Shown piece after piece: positions 1 to 7,414 of a stretch of DNA of 64,000 nucleotides (its first letter is position 1; the number at the start of each line of letters is the position of its first letter). Where the stretch lies: positions 32,217 through 96,216 of the forward strand of contig QOVW01000058.1 of assembly GCA_003339605.1 (NCBI GenBank), given 5' to 3'. Position numbers and translations under genes: made by a program. The stretch comes from Spirobacillus cienkowskii (GTDB lineage: Bacteria; Bdellovibrionota_B; Oligoflexia; Silvanigrellales; Silvanigrellaceae). Under the pieces are notes generated by a model. It ran no database searches. It was not told the origin of the DNA and saw only the letters and a list, made by a program, of their open reading frames with translations.

Positions 1-975
1 TAAAAAATGATATTCATCATACACAACAACTCTTCGAATCATATTAGGCTCAATACCCAATAAACTGTTTCTGTAAGTTTCAAGAGTTGCGAGCATAACT
101 GGAGCATTCAGATTTTCTTTAAAGTCTCCGGTATTGATTCCAACATTTTCACGACCATATTTTTCACTGAACTCTCTGTATTTATCGTTACTCAAACTTT
201 TAACAGGACTTGTATAAATAAGTTTGCCACCTTCTTTCATACGATATTCCAAAAGAGCTTCAATCACTCGCGTTTTGCCTGCAGAAGTTGGCGCATCAAC
301 AATGACATGATTTCCTGATAACAATGTTTGAACTGCTTCATGTTGCCACGAATCAAGCTCAATACCACCAGGTGTTTTAAATTTTGTTTGATCTAATACA
401 GTTAAATTTTTGTTTTTCTTATGTATTTCTTTGTATTGAGCTAAAGCAAAACCACGAGTTGGAATTTTTTCGTCTTCTTTTTGCGCTGTTTCGTAATTTA
501 ATATTTGCGAAATATACTTATCATATTTGTTTTTAACATAAGATTTATTAGGTTGAAATTTTGGCCTAAAATCTTGCAATTTGGAACCAGTATGCGAGCC
601 GCCCTTTGCTTCTTCTCCATGGTGCATTGTTGCTAAACTCATATCTTCGACATTCGCAGTCCCATCAATTAAAGCATTAATTTTTTTTTCAGTTTCGTTG
701 GCTAAAAACCGTAAATTTTGACTTCCTACTTTTTGCTCTAAAAAAGCATCAAAAACAAAATAGGGGTTATCATGACGATTGTGCTTTTGCTCCCAATTGG
801 TTTGATGAAATTGTGTTGAGTTTTTTTTGAATTCTGATGAATCTTCTGCATTAAAGCGACTTTTTTTTGAACTAGAAAATTTATTTTCTGCTCTTGAATT
901 AAAATCTTTACCTTTATAATTGCTCGAATTTACTTTTTCTGAACGATTTTTATTATTTCGCATTTTTTTTGTCAA
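1..975 (-). CDS. DEAD/DEAH-box (Ski2-like) helicase, N-terminal part, cut by window edge
   Basis: Reading from a TTG at 975, 325 codons stay open to the window edge. The first ~110 residues are basic and Asn/Ser/Lys-rich, probably disordered. Helicase motifs follow: a Q-motif-like stretch (ELDSWQHEAVQTLLSG), motif I APTSAGKTR near residue 225, motif Ia (TSPVKSLSNDKYREF), LATLETYRNSL, and motif II as DEYH near residue 318. This layout resembles Ski2/Mtr4-type RNA helicases; the C-terminal half lies outside the window. The TTG start is preferred because GGAGG sits 5 nt upstream (981-985), while the first ATG (963) is 17 nt away from it. Likely an RNA-unwinding enzyme; the exact subfamily cannot be fixed. 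Confidence 0.8.
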   Translation of the reverse strand, partial: MTKKMRNNKNRSEKVNSSNYKGKDFNSRAENKFSSSKKSRFNAEDSSEFKKNSTQFHQTNWEQKHNRHDNPYFVFDAFLEQKVGSQNLRFLANETEKKINALIDGTANVEDMSLATMHHGEEAKGGSHTGSKLQDFRPKFQPNKSYVKNKYDKYISQILNYETAQKEDEKIPTRGFALAQYKEIHKKNKNLTVLDQTKFKTPGGIELDSWQHEAVQTLLSGNHVIVDAPTSAGKTRVIEALLEYRMKEGGKLIYTSPVKSLSNDKYREFSEKYGRENVGINTGDFKENLNAPVMLATLETYRNSLLGIEPNMIRRVVVYDEYHFL

Positions 976-1122
976 AATGTCCTCCAAAATATGTACAACA
1001 ATAGCCAAGATTAGATCTGTCTAAAAATTGCTAATTTGTAAATATACTGAATTTTTATGGAGAATGCTAGAAAACAAAACACAAATTCAAACGTTTTAAT
1101 AAAATTTTTATAAGATAAAAGA

Positions 1123-1737
1123 TTACAAACTAAAACCAATCATAAACATGAGATAACCACTATCAAAAGTTCCTTTTTCTTCCGTTTGATTTTGAAAAAC
1201 AACAGTAAAATAATTTTTATACACTTGCCCACCTATTCCAATATGAATTAATTGAGCAATTGTATAGCTTACTAAAAACATCAAACCGCCAGAATATTTT
1301 GTAAAAAAAGGTAAAATATACTGATTATCTTTATATTTATTATCAAGCCCAAAACTAAAATTCCCTACTGTATAAATAGATAATTCTTGATATAAATCAA
1401 ATTTAAAACCAATTCCTGCTGTTAAATCCGTATTGTAAAAAAAATTCGAATCATTTTTATTTACATAAGAAGAATTGATTCCTAATCCAATTATTGGAGA
1501 TCCAAGATCTGTTTCAAATAAAGAATAAAAGGCGTTTGCAGTAATAAAACGATTGACAATATAATTACTGTTATTCAGATTTAACAAACGCATGTTCTTT
1601 AAATATTCGTTTCCTCCGCCCATAAAAAAATGAAAACTTTTTTCATCTTCTTCTGCATCTTCATTAGTTTCTTGTGCGTGTATAACCACACAAAAAAATA
1701 AGCTGAATACAATTAACAGTATTTTTTTTAAGTGCAC
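1123..1737 (-). CDS. Small exported, probable outer-membrane barrel-like protein
   Basis: This 204-residue protein starts at GTG (1737) with AGGA 7 nt upstream. It opens with a clear signal peptide (basic MHLKK, hydrophobic core, cleavage probably after IHA-Q). The mature part begins with an acidic run (EDAEEDEKS) and then alternates hydrophobic, Gly- and aromatic-rich segments separated by short polar turns, ending in FMIGFSL with a hydrophobic last residue. That pattern suits an 8-stranded outer-membrane barrel, but no named family is recognised. It is a single gene between the helicase and the thiolase operon. Function unknown. Confidence 0.6.
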   Translation of the reverse strand: MHLKKILLIVFSLFFCVVIHAQETNEDAEEDEKSFHFFMGGGNEYLKNMRLLNLNNSNYIVNRFITANAFYSLFETDLGSPIIGLGINSSYVNKNDSNFFYNTDLTAGIGFKFDLYQELSIYTVGNFSFGLDNKYKDNQYILPFFTKYSGGLMFLVSYTIAQLIHIGIGGQVYKNYFTVVFQNQTEEKGTFDSGYLMFMIGFSL

Positions 1738-1835
1738 AACGCTATCCTAAAAATTTAAAGTTTTAAATTTATATTCTAATCTTATAAGCACTTAAAAAGT
1801 TTCTCAACGACAGAATTATGATGTATTTTAATAAT

Positions 1836-3020
1836 TTAACCTTTGCTACAATTTTCAATAATTATAGCAAGCCCTTCTCCACCACCAATACATAAACTGG
1901 CCATACCCAATTTTTTTTGTTGTTGCTGCAATGCATTCAACAATGTTGTCACAATGCGTGCCCCACTTGCACCTATAGGATGTCCTAATGCGCATGCTCC
2001 ACCATGAATGTTTACTTTTTCTGGGGGCAATGAAAGTTTTTTTATTGCATACAAAGCCACCACAGCAAATGCTTCATTGATTTCATACAAATCTATCTCT
2101 TTCATTGTTAAATTTGCTTTTTTTAAAGCATTTTCCATTGCTGCAACAGGTGCTGTTGTAAACCATTTTGGTTCGTGCGCGTGTCCTGACCAACTGATAA
2201 TTTTTGCAAGAGGTTTTAAATTATTTTGCTTCATGAAAGACTCAGAAACCACCAATAATGCGGCAGCTCCATCATTAATTTTAGATGAATTCGCGGCTGT
2301 TATTGATCCGTTTTTATCAAATGCTGGTTTTAAATTTGCAACTTTATTTAAATCAGAGGCAAAAGGTTCTTCATCTTTATCAATTAGAACAGTTGATTTT
2401 CCTTGCTCAACGTTAACAGGCACAATTTCATTTTTAAACAACCCTGACGTTGTTGCATTTTGCGCTTTTAGATAACTTTGAATTGCAAACTCATCCTGTT
2501 GTTGCCGTGTAAAGTGATGTTCTTGAACACAGGCTTCTGCACAATTTCCCATATGAACGTGATCATAAGGATCCCACAAACCATCATAAATCATAGAATC
2601 CAACAGTTCTTTATGTCCCATTCGCATGCCATCTCGTGCCATCGGTAATAGATACGGCGCAAGAGTCATATTTTCTTGCCCTCCTGCAATCACACAATGA
2701 GAGTCACCAAGCATCACAGACTGTGCAGCAAGAATAATAGACTGCATGCCGCTGCCACAAACTTTGCCAATTGTTACTGCACGAACTGATTGTGGCAAAC
2801 CTGCATAAAGCGCTGTTTGCCGTGCAGGAGCTTGTCCAACACCTGCAGTTAACACTTCTCCCATCATGATTTCTTCAACCTGTGATGCGTTCAAACCAGT
2901 TGACTCCAATATATTTTTTACAACCACAGCCCCCAATCGAGGTGCACTCATATTTTTAAAAACACCCTGAAAACGACCAATAGGAGTTCTTTTTGCAGCA
3001 ACAATATACGCATGAGACAT
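1836..3020 (-). CDS. Acetyl-CoA C-acetyltransferase (thiolase)
   Basis: A 394-residue, full-length thiolase that condenses two acetyl-CoA or cleaves acetoacetyl-CoA. The nucleophilic Cys is in VCGSGMQS at residue 88. NEAFAV lies near 315, the catalytic His is in GACALGHPIGASG near 347, and the second active-site Cys is in CIGGGEG near 377. All catalytic residues are present. GGAG stands 7 nt before the ATG. It is the last gene of a three-gene minus-strand operon with the EVE-domain gene (20 nt gap) and the branched-chain amino acid dehydrogenase, so it may take part in acyl-CoA metabolism from amino acid breakdown. Biosynthetic versus degradative role cannot be told from sequence. Confidence 0.92.
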   Translation of the reverse strand: MSHAYIVAAKRTPIGRFQGVFKNMSAPRLGAVVVKNILESTGLNASQVEEIMMGEVLTAGVGQAPARQTALYAGLPQSVRAVTIGKVCGSGMQSIILAAQSVMLGDSHCVIAGGQENMTLAPYLLPMARDGMRMGHKELLDSMIYDGLWDPYDHVHMGNCAEACVQEHHFTRQQQDEFAIQSYLKAQNATTSGLFKNEIVPVNVEQGKSTVLIDKDEEPFASDLNKVANLKPAFDKNGSITAANSSKINDGAAALLVVSESFMKQNNLKPLAKIISWSGHAHEPKWFTTAPVAAMENALKKANLTMKEIDLYEINEAFAVVALYAIKKLSLPPEKVNIHGGACALGHPIGASGARIVTTLLNALQQQQKKLGMASLCIGGGEGLAIIIENCSKG

Positions 3021-3040
3021 AAACCCGCTCCTTTTGTTTC

Positions 3041-3538
3041 TTATTTGTAACCAGCCATAAGCAAAATTGCTTCGTATTCTTTTTGGGAGACTGGTAAAAT
3101 AGAGAGTCTTTGACCTTTTTTCAACAAAATCATCTCTTTTAAGATTGGATTTTCTCTTAATTCAGCGAGTGCAACAATTCGTGAAAACTTTTTAGGCTTA
3201 CCAACGGTCACTGCAAACCAGCGAGGATTGTCTGTTGTTGCTTTAGGATCAAAATATTTTGACTTTGGATCGAGGGCTGACATATCTGGCTTTGCCTCTT
3301 CAACAATCTCGGCAATTCCTGCTACACCAGAGGGATTCGAATTTGAGTGATAAAAAAGAATTTTATCCCCAACCTTCATTTGATCTTTCATAAAATTACG
3401 TGCTTGGTAATTACGAACTCCATCCCAAAATTCTTGTTGCCCAGATCTTTGTTCAAGATCAAAAATAGAAAAAACATCGGGTTCCGATTTCATCAACCAG
3501 TATTTTGCACTCAAATCATTAATTAATGTCTTTTTCAT
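3041..3538 (-). CDS. EVE domain-containing protein (thymocyte nuclear protein 1-like)
   Basis: The 165-residue protein is one EVE domain, a PUA-related fold thought to bind modified nucleobases. Family hallmarks are YWLMKSEPDVFSI near the start, WDGVRNYQARNFM, and VGDKILFYHSN followed by PSGVAGIAEI; the C-terminal part has DPRW-like and ILPVS elements usual for the family. It is about 10 residues longer at the N-terminus than typical members, and no strong Shine-Dalgarno precedes the ATG, so it may be translated by coupling to the dehydrogenase gene ending 11 nt upstream. Physiological role unknown. Confidence 0.88.
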   Translation of the reverse strand: MKKTLINDLSAKYWLMKSEPDVFSIFDLEQRSGQQEFWDGVRNYQARNFMKDQMKVGDKILFYHSNSNPSGVAGIAEIVEEAKPDMSALDPKSKYFDPKATTDNPRWFAVTVGKPKKFSRIVALAELRENPILKEMILLKKGQRLSILPVSQKEYEAILLMAGYK

Positions 3539-3549
3539 TATTTATTTTT

Positions 3550-4647
3550 TTACTTCTTTAAATTTCCAATGGCAGAGTTTGAAAATTGTGTTAAAATTTT
3601 AAGCTTAGCCGCTTCGTGAATTCGATTTTCTGCAAACCGTTTTGCTGCCTCATGAGTTGATACATTTTGTTTATCGGATTGAATAAAAATCGTTTGTAAA
3701 GTTTCTGCGATTCTTGCAATTTCTATTTCGACTTTTTCGGTGCTGTATCCTGTAATTTCATTGGCTACATTAATAAGCCCCCCTGCATTGATCACATAAT
3801 CTGGAGCATACAATATATTTAAATCTTTTAACATTTTTGAATGCTTTTCTTCGTCTTCAAGTTGATTATTCGCACATCCTGCAATCACTTTAGCTTTTAA
3901 TGCTTGAATATGAGAGTCGTTTAATGTTGCTCCCCTGGCACACGGCGCATAGATATCAACATCGAGTTGGTAAAAATCTTGTTCAGACACTATTGTTGCA
4001 CCATATAAATTTTGAACTTCTTTTAAGCGATTCTGATCAATATCAGTCACAAAAATTTTTGCGCCCTTTTCGTGAAGCATACGGCACACATGTTTACCAA
4101 CCGAACCAATTCCTTGAATCGAAACTCGAATTCCTTTCAGTGACTCTTTTTTTAATCGATATTTGACAGCAGCACAAATGCCATGAACGGTTCCTTTTGC
4201 TGTCATAATGCTAGGATCACCACTCCCACCAAGATTGGAAGACACACCAGTGACAAATCTTGTTTCTAAGCGCACTTGATCCATGTTTACGACATTTGTA
4301 TTCATATCTTCTGCAGTAATGTAACGACCTCCCAAAGACTGCACAAAACGACCATAACTGCGAAACATAATCTCCGTTTTATTTTTTGGATCTGCAATAA
4401 TAACCGCCTTGCCACCACCTAAAAAAAGTCCTGCACACGCCGCTTTATAGGTCATACCACGACTCAGTCGCAAGACATCTAATAATGCGGCTTCTTCGTC
4501 TTCATAAGGTAACAAACGGGTTCCCCCTAACGCAGGACCGAGAGTTGTGTCATGAATCGCAATCACAGCTTTTAACCCTGCCGTGGGATCATGGCAAAAA
4601 ACGATCTGTTCATGACCCATCGATTCAAGTGATGAAAACAGCTTCAT
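3550..4647 (-). CDS. Leucine/valine (Glu/Leu/Phe/Val family) dehydrogenase
   Basis: This 365-residue NAD-dependent amino acid dehydrogenase oxidatively deaminates branched-chain amino acids to 2-oxo acids. The substrate half has LGPALGGTRLLPY, the TYKAA lysine at residue 68 and the catalytic GGGKAVI lysine at residue 80, matching leucine dehydrogenase numbering. The cofactor half has the Rossmann loop GIGSVGKHV near 180 and ends with the family's NVANEITGYS-like segment. AGGAG is 6 nt before the ATG. First gene of the operon with the EVE-domain protein and thiolase, consistent with catabolism of Leu/Val to acyl-CoA. Leu versus Val preference is not determinable. Confidence 0.9.
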   Translation of the reverse strand: MKLFSSLESMGHEQIVFCHDPTAGLKAVIAIHDTTLGPALGGTRLLPYEDEEAALLDVLRLSRGMTYKAACAGLFLGGGKAVIIADPKNKTEIMFRSYGRFVQSLGGRYITAEDMNTNVVNMDQVRLETRFVTGVSSNLGGSGDPSIMTAKGTVHGICAAVKYRLKKESLKGIRVSIQGIGSVGKHVCRMLHEKGAKIFVTDIDQNRLKEVQNLYGATIVSEQDFYQLDVDIYAPCARGATLNDSHIQALKAKVIAGCANNQLEDEEKHSKMLKDLNILYAPDYVINAGGLINVANEITGYSTEKVEIEIARIAETLQTIFIQSDKQNVSTHEAAKRFAENRIHEAAKLKILTQFSNSAIGNLKK

Positions 4648-4873
4648 GAATTGCTCCTATAAAAAATTTGTCGCAGTCACTAACACTCTTAAATTACTTA
4701 GTTTTTTAAAATAACTCATTTTTCACATAAAATTTTAAAGTTATATATAATAATTACTAATTTTCTTAAAAATAACAAGAAGTCTACCGAAAACAATTTG
4801 CCAGAAATGAGTCTCTTTAATATCAAATAATATATTAATTTTATTGGATTAATTTTCTATTTACAATCTGTAT

Positions 4874-4902
4874 TTGCAATTATTTAATAATTATGATATA
4901 TT
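4874..4902 (+). promoter_or_regulatory. Predicted sigma70-type promoter for MFS leader transcript
   Basis: TTGCAA (4874-4879) and TATATT (4897-4902) are separated by 17 nt. This would start the transcript near 4909, just before the first inverted-repeat arm at 4917 and the leader peptide. The surroundings are very AT-rich, so chance matches are likely. Confidence 0.4.
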
Positions 4903-4916
4903 ATATAATAAGATAA

Positions 4917-5023
4917 CTTGTGCGAGGTTTTTGATGAAGTTTATTTTTAACGGCACAAGCTTGCTCCCTGCTAACCCTGGACCGGTTATAATTCAATAAC
5001 TTGTCCATTTAGATATGGACAAG
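4917..5023 (+). promoter_or_regulatory. Four-element inverted-repeat leader (attenuator-like)
   Basis: Four short elements alternate: CTTGTGC (4917-4923), GCACAAG (4953-4959), CTTGTCC (5000-5006) and GGACAAG (5017-5023). Elements 1:2 pair over 7 bp and enclose the GAGG and start codon of a 21-codon ORF. Elements 3:4 form a 9-bp stem (CTTGTCCAT/ATGGACAAG, 6-nt loop) that starts directly after the ORF's stop codon. Elements 2 and 3 share ACAAG/CTTGT complementarity, so the stems are mutually exclusive. 1 and 3 lie in direct repeats ATAACTTGTsC, and 2 and 4 in sACAAGCTT. This is the geometry of leader-peptide attenuation. The mechanism (transcriptional or translational) is inferred, and the U-rich tract after 3:4 is not contiguous. 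Confidence 0.5.
4934..4999 (+). CDS. Putative 21-residue leader peptide upstream of MFS exporter
   Basis: A short ORF starts with ATG at 4934, has GAGG 6 nt upstream, begins MKFIFNG, has a central SLLPANP and ends PGPVIIQ before TAA. It lies between inverted-repeat arms upstream of the exporter gene. Position and structure resemble leader peptides whose translation stalls on a ribosome-targeting drug and switches RNA folding for an efflux gene. No homologue is recognised, and a chance ORF is possible. Confidence 0.45.
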   Translation: MKFIFNGTSLLPANPGPVIIQ

Positions 5024-5106
5024 CTTTATAATTTAGTTTTTATAATAATTTTAAATATATTTATTCAAATTAAATCAAAAAAATTTATATAACGAATAGG
5101 TTTATT

Positions 5107-6402
5107 ATGTTTACGACATTAAAAAAAATAAGAAATCATAATGTCATTCTTGTTTTTACAGTGGCATTTGCCATGTTTGTAGATTCAATGAGTTATGGTA
5201 TTATTATTCCTTTACTCCCCATTTTTTCTGATAAAATTTTAATGCTCAACAACTCTCAAATTAGTTTTTTTGTAGCTTCGTATGCAATTGGCTTGTTAAC
5301 TTTTGTTCCATTTTTAAGCTATATCACTAATATTTTTAGTAACAAAAATACATTACTTCTTGGTAGTATCGTTTTAGTCATGTCAACTTTGTTGTTTCCA
5401 ATTTGTTATAATTATGAGTTGTTACTTTTTTCAAGATTTCTCCAAGGAGCTTCAGCAGCAATAACGTGGACATCAGGTTTAAGTTTAATTGCCGAAAACG
5501 TAAAACCTCAGCATCGCTCAACGGCTCTTGCAACATCAATGGTGGGAGTTTCTGTTGGACATTTGCTCGGAGCGCCTTTTGCTGGTTTTCTTTACGAACT
5601 TGGAGGACTGTATCTTCCTTTTTTAGGAGTCATACTATTTGGTTTAGTGAGCATTCTCTTTATTTTAACACTGCAACCAATAACTTCTATTATTTACGAT
5701 ACAAGAAAATATAAAAATTTTAGATTCTTTAAGTTATGTTTAAATTCTCATATTTTAAAAGCACTGACTATTATTGTTTTATTAGAATCTTTTATGCTCT
5801 CTTTTTTAGAACCCAATTTATCCTTATTTGTCGCTCGAAATCTTCATGCAAGTAGTGAAACAATTGGATTATTATTTGGAACACAAGTTTTAGCATTAGG
5901 ATTATTTTCTCCTCTCGCAGCTAAAATCTCAGAACATTACAAAAAGTTACCCACTATACTTTTTGGGTTATTTTTAAGTGGCATTGTTTTTATATTGATG
6001 TCAGTTGCGCAATCCATAAATGGATATTTTATTTTAATGGCAGTTCTTGGAATAACTTCGGCTCTTTGTGTAAGTCCTGTGCTTTCGGCATTTGCTGATG
6101 AGCTTGATAAATCAGAAATGAGAGGCTTGTACCACACTGCGTATGGTTTTTTTAATTTTATTTATTCTGTTGGTATGCTTGCAGGACCCCTTACAGGTTA
6201 TATCACAAACGAACTGTTACCCTATTATTTGTCTTATATTTTAGTAGGATTTACTCTTATTTTCTCTGTAACAATTTTAATTTTTTATTTAAATTCTAAA
6301 CAGAGTCGGAAGGATTACACCCTGCAACAGCAGTCCACAAAGCCTGTTCATCCTCTGGAACCTTCGCAAGACAAATCTCAAGATTTTTCAACAACTGCTT
6401 AA
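5107..6402 (+). CDS. MFS transporter, DHA1-like drug:H+ antiporter
   Basis: The 431-residue protein has about 12 hydrophobic segments in two halves. The N-terminal helix carries FVDSMSYGIIIPLLPIF, typical of DHA1/vesicular-amine-transporter-like exporters. RFLQGASAA follows in helix 4, and VSVGHLLGAPFAGFLYE matches the antiporter motif C region in helix 5. It probably exports a small lipophilic compound across the inner membrane by proton antiport. AGG lies about 7 nt before the ATG, and the gene follows the leader described at 4917-5023. The last ~35 residues (from about SKQSRK) are polar, low in pattern and wholly antisense to the 3' end of the facing aminopeptidase gene, suggesting that an ancestral stop was lost. 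Confidence 0.85.
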   Translation: MFTTLKKIRNHNVILVFTVAFAMFVDSMSYGIIIPLLPIFSDKILMLNNSQISFFVASYAIGLLTFVPFLSYITNIFSNKNTLLLGSIVLVMSTLLFPICYNYELLLFSRFLQGASAAITWTSGLSLIAENVKPQHRSTALATSMVGVSVGHLLGAPFAGFLYELGGLYLPFLGVILFGLVSILFILTLQPITSIIYDTRKYKNFRFFKLCLNSHILKALTIIVLLESFMLSFLEPNLSLFVARNLHASSETIGLLFGTQVLALGLFSPLAAKISEHYKKLPTILFGLFLSGIVFILMSVAQSINGYFILMAVLGITSALCVSPVLSAFADELDKSEMRGLYHTAYGFFNFIYSVGMLAGPLTGYITNELLPYYLSYILVGFTLIFSVTILIFYLNSKQSRKDYTLQQQSTKPVHPLEPSQDKSQDFSTTA

Positions 6403-7381
6403 GATCAGAGTTTGCTAAAATGAATGCAGATTCAATGATCTCTTGTTTAGATTCATAAACTGAATAAGATAAAATTAATGCATTATTAATCTTATCTTTA
6501 ATAAATGCGTGTTGATAATAAGTACCCAACTCAATACCATTCATAAATGTTTTATAATCTGTGGCAATTTTATTAAGTTTTCTTTGCCTTTCTGCTAAAA
6601 ATAATTCTTCATTTTTAAATTGAGGGTTATTTTTAGAATCTTCATAAAAATTAGCCAAATCAATTTTAACTTTAATGAGATACTCTTGAAACTTTTTTTG
6701 TGCTTTAAGATTTTTTTGATAATCTTTAATATAATTTACTACATTTAACTTTAACTCAGGATGTGCTTCAAGAAATTGAATTGTCGCTTTTTTTGCAATA
6801 AAATCTGCAAGATTTTCATTAAAAGAATAATAGTTTGGTAGATAAAACGTTCTGTGCACAGATTCATGAATCAAAGTTTCAATAAATTGCGCCATTGAAG
6901 AATGATCAAGCATTGAAGAATACAAAGGATCGGGCAAATAACCAAGTAAAGAAAATGCTGAGATGCCTCCAACTATTGTATCTAAATTTTGCTCCACAAG
7001 ATTTTGTTTTTCAATGAGAGCTTTCTCACGACTAAAAAAACCTAAATAAGGTTGCTCACCAATAAATGGAAACCACCAAGTTTTCAATTTCAGTTCACGT
7101 TTTTCGGCCGCCTGCACAATCCACGTTACAGATGATGAGTTGAGCGCAATATATTTTTGATAACTTTTGCCTGGAGTTAATGCCAATTCACGTTTGGCAT
7201 ATTCAAGAACTGAAGGCACAATTTTTAATTTCTCGAGGCGATCGGGAGTTTCAGAATTATTTGCAATCACATCGTCAATTGGTTGTTGTTTTAATAACAA
7301 CCGAAGTTGCCCATATCCCTGTTCAAAAGAATAACAGCTGTTTAATAATAATGGAAAAAAAATAAAAAAAATGGATTTCAA
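6296..7381 (-). CDS. Predicted aminopeptidase (COG4324/PF10023 type) lipoprotein
   Basis: A 361-residue protein with a lipoprotein-like signal (hydrophobic run, then LLNSC) and the family blocks GYGQLRLLL near the start, a WIVQAAEKRELKLKTWWFP-type block, and GEQPYLGFF. It has a zinc-binding HESVH near residue 170 followed by NENLADF supplying the third ligand. This is the predicted-aminopeptidase family COG4324, presumably a periplasmic, membrane-anchored metallopeptidase. The start is TTG at 7381 with AGGAG 6 nt upstream. It probably forms an operon with the upstream lipoprotein (33 nt gap). Its last 107 nt overlap the convergent MFS gene. The N at position -2 of the lipobox is unusual. Confidence 0.82.
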   Translation of the reverse strand: MKSIFFIFFPLLLNSCYSFEQGYGQLRLLLKQQPIDDVIANNSETPDRLEKLKIVPSVLEYAKRELALTPGKSYQKYIALNSSSVTWIVQAAEKRELKLKTWWFPFIGEQPYLGFFSREKALIEKQNLVEQNLDTIVGGISAFSLLGYLPDPLYSSMLDHSSMAQFIETLIHESVHRTFYLPNYYSFNENLADFIAKKATIQFLEAHPELKLNVVNYIKDYQKNLKAQKKFQEYLIKVKIDLANFYEDSKNNPQFKNEELFLAERQRKLNKIATDYKTFMNGIELGTYYQHAFIKDKINNALILSYSVYESKQEIIESAFILANSDLKQLLKNLEICLAKVPEDEQALWTAVAGCNPSDSV

Positions 7382-7414
7382 TTCAAACTCCTGAAAAATT
7401 AAAGTCGTTCTAAA

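Noticed and set aside
2008..2475. 155-codon open frame antisense to the thiolase gene
   Set aside because: It lies wholly inside a strongly conserved thiolase on the other strand and has no recognisable protein features.
4648..4873. Possible tRNA or RNA gene in the AT-rich gap
   Set aside because: No cloverleaf, no TTCGA loop and no CCA end; only AT-rich sequence until the leader region begins.
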